A DNA stretch of 64,000 bases, from positions 157,001 through 221,000 of the forward strand of contig NC_092569.1 of assembly GCF_037975245.1 (NCBI RefSeq), in the 5' to 3' direction. Positions 61,920 to 64,000 of this stretch are shown one piece after another; position 1 is the first letter of the stretch; each line of letters begins with the position of its first letter. This stretch comes from Apostichopus japonicus (lineage: Eukaryota > Echinodermata > Holothuroidea > Aspidochirotida > Stichopodidae). Made by a program: the position numbers and the translations under genes. The notes beneath the pieces are model-generated. The model worked only from the letters and a program-made list of their open reading frames with translations. It made no database searches and was not told the DNA's origin.

Positions 61920-62103
61920 CGTTGTATTGTTTGCATATAAACTTTATGGTCCTCGAAAATCTGACAGCTAATATTGTATTCAACATATGTAATGCTGTAT
62001 AAACATGTTTTCTTTGTGATGTTATCACGGGGACTTGGATAGAGAAAGGTGGGGGTGGGGGGGGGGTAAGATAACCCTTTCCCGACACTATACACACGCT
62101 CCT

Positions 62104-62139
62104 GTTGCTGCACCTGTATACCTATACAGGTGCAGCAAC
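62104..62139. promoter_or_regulatory. Perfect 17 bp palindrome with two E-boxes, 3' of the bHLH gene
   Basis: The arm GTTGCTGCACCTGTATA (62104-62120) is followed by CC and then its exact reverse complement (62123-62139). Each arm carries a CACCTG/CAGGTG E-box. It lies 185 bp after the bHLH stop codon, so it is either a hairpin in the 3' UTR or a DNA site for bHLH dimers. Autoregulation is only an inference. Confidence 0.55.
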
Positions 62140-62433
62140 TTCGTCATGCACTGAGTTACGTATCTTTGTATGTATATATGCTGCAGTATACAGTACGAGT
62201 ACGTGTGGTCTATAGGTCCACGTCAAGGTGGACTGTACACGGTCAACGTTAATTATTAAGGATTTGGTGATTTACTTTACTAGTTGTAGCATTATTGATA
62301 CTAATTGTTGGTTATTTTTATGGTAAATTATGATAGTCTTATGTTATGTATATGTTTTCATGCTATTGTACGTAATCACATTCACATAGTACGAACCAAA
62401 CAACTTGGTTTAAGGCAAAGAGGGGAATAGGAG

Positions 62434-63087
62434 CAAGGGCGGCGGAAGCACTTTTAATCTGGGGGGGGGGGCACCGACATCAAAGGGCACTTTGCAGAAA
62501 TTCGATTGGACTGATGCAGCCTTATATTTAGTACCCTTTATAACTCTTATTGTATTATCTTATTTGCGTATACACATCACTCCATCAACGCCCCCCCCCC
62601 CCCTCAAGGAAAATATGCATACTAGCACTGCAATATCCAATGTGCAAATAAGGGAAACAAGGAACAAGTTTTCTTTTGAGACCAAATGAGGTGAAATCAT
62701 GCTTATTGCTAATGTTGGAATCTTCCGAATTAGAGTTTATTTCTTGTTAATTTCTTTAAAAAAAATTTCAATTCGAAATAGCTTTGAGTTTGACCCACAG
62801 AAATTTATTAAAAGTCAGGGGCGTAGCCAGGATTTGCAAAGTTGTATGCACGACTATCTGAGCGGAGCGCCACCATCGGTTGCCGCGGAGCGTACAAGAA
62901 AATTTTTGGTTTTACAAACCCCTCAGATGACCGGAAACAGCCCTTCCCGAGTGTTCATTCTGGTTCCCTGGCCTCTTGCTAACTTGAGACACCTCAATTT
63001 TTATGTAGAAAAAGGGCACATTTTTAACCTGAGGAAAAGTGGGGGGGGGCACGTGCCCCCTATGCCCCCCCAGTTCCGCCGCCCTTG
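62434..63087 (+). mobile_element. hAT-like MITE (654 bp), 3' of the bHLH gene
   Basis: Perfect 14 bp terminal inverted repeats CAAGGGCGGCGGAA and TTCCGCCGCCCTTG, with a perfect 8 bp target duplication AATAGGAG at 62426-62433 and 63088-63095. The inner part shares sequence in reverse with the element at 39136-40215. Near 62816 it contains CAGGGGCGTAGCCAGG, which looks like the terminus of yet another related element without a matching partner end. The short frames inside are not genes. Confidence 0.9.
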
Positions 63088-63095
63088 AATAGGAG

Positions 63096-63956
63096 GGGTA
63101 TGGGAGGGGTATGTGAGGGGGTTGTAGGGGTTTAAGGATAATGCTACGTACCAAGCTACGAATTACTGCAGCTGGTTTGGGAGTCATTAAAGGGTAAGGT
63201 AAAGGAATCGATACTGAGGTACACAGTTCTTTCAAATATCGAATCGATTTCACCATTGGTATAATGCTGGTGCGGGTGGGTCTGCTGTTGCACTGTGACT
63301 GTCAACTATTGGAACATTATTGGCCTGCGTCATAACACATCGTTTCATAAACTTTTGATGCGTGTTAATGGTATGAAATGGAATATTCATTTATTGCAAA
63401 GATTGAGTTTTTGTTGTTGTGATTTTGTAAGTTTTGTGTTTATTTTATTTCTAGTTTGGAATGAGAGGGACGGAAGGAGGAGTCCATTTGTATGTCATCG
63501 TGGGGAGGGGAGGGGAGGGGTTGTCTTAAATTGCTTTGTTTTTGTGGTCATATGACGTCGTCGATTTAATCCTAATACAAAGCCCCTACAGTTTTTTTCC
63601 TGTATATTTCCAGCACGTGTAATCCTATGCATCTCGTATATAACATGCAAAAACTCTTGGAATACTTACTATAACGGCCTATCCACTGCTTCTAGAGATA
63701 TTAAATATCTTCCACTGATTAAAGATGAACACAAAACAACACGGCTTGGACGCTGCATGTTAGGAAATGAAAACTAAGATTGAAAAATTTGATCTATAAT
63801 ATTTGATGGGGGGCCTACAATATAATATGAAAAAAATGGATAAATAGTCGCATTTTTCTAGTTAAGAAAAATTAACTATATTCCAATACCACTTGTGGGT
63901 ACCGTATTCGATGGGCGATTAAAGGGTGATTTTGCTGGCAACGTTTCTAGTAAGGT
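63096..63956. other. Intergenic, no gene seen
   Basis: AT-rich sequence with short GGGGA runs (63501-63520) and no conserved frame. The left edge contains GGGGTATGGGAGGGGTATG-like G-rich sequence just after the MITE. Confidence 0.45.
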
Positions 63957-64000
63957 CAGTGGCGTAGGAAGGTACTTTTGAGTGGGGGGGCTGAAGACTG
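63957..64000 (+). mobile_element. hAT-like MITE, copy 3, cut by the window end
   Basis: Starts CAGTGGCGTAGGAAGGTACT and continues with TTTTGAGTGGGGGG and CTGAAGACTG exactly as in the copy at 48708. The octamer before it is AGTAAGGT, which should recur after the element beyond the window. Confidence 0.85.

Noticed and set aside
62699-63088. 129-codon plus-strand frame near the end of the window
   Set aside because: Lies within the 62434-63087 MITE; no domain.

Overview
This 64 kb window is AT-rich eukaryotic DNA with split genes (GT-AG introns), tRNA-derived SINEs, CR1/L2-type and Penelope-type retroelement remains, MITE-like DNA elements and many minisatellites. The gene set fits an invertebrate deuterostome, most likely an echinoderm: an animal xylose isomerase, a TMEM68-type acyltransferase, a patched-domain (PTCHD3-like) protein and a Beta3/Olig-type bHLH factor. 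The species is an inference; nothing here fixes it.

Layout. 1-2.3 kb: no gene seen. 2.3-9.2 kb: repeats, namely a 364 bp MITE with perfect 8 bp target duplications, a nearly full-length non-LTR retrotransposon on the minus strand (intact ORF1, frameshifted ORF2) and an inverted-repeat element. 10.6-28.2 kb, plus strand: a complete 13-exon xylose isomerase gene (450 codons) with every catalytic and metal-binding residue in place. Its introns 5, 7, 9, 10 and 12 each carry a different tandem array. 29.6-30.9 kb: a dead Penelope-like element with a 71 bp tandem expansion. 34.3-38.0 kb, minus strand: a six-exon TMEM68-like acyltransferase, convergent with xylose isomerase. 39.1-40.2 kb: a MITE nested inside another MITE. 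42.4-43.5 kb: an intergenic minisatellite. 46.1-55.9 kb, minus strand: a two-exon PTCHD3-like transporter-family gene with a 7 kb intron that holds a MITE and an exact 330 bp tandem duplication. 61.3-61.9 kb, plus strand: an intronless bHLHe22/23-like transcription factor. 62.4-64 kb: two more MITEs, one cut by the window edge.

The four host genes do not form a pathway or operon. The most unusual feature is that two intronic arrays of the xylose isomerase gene (introns 9 and 10) are built from copies of the 3' end of the preceding coding exon, including the splice donor. A third array, in the Penelope relic, is also built from coding sequence. This suggests repeated local expansion of exon-derived seeds, leaving decoy splice donors just downstream of the true ones.
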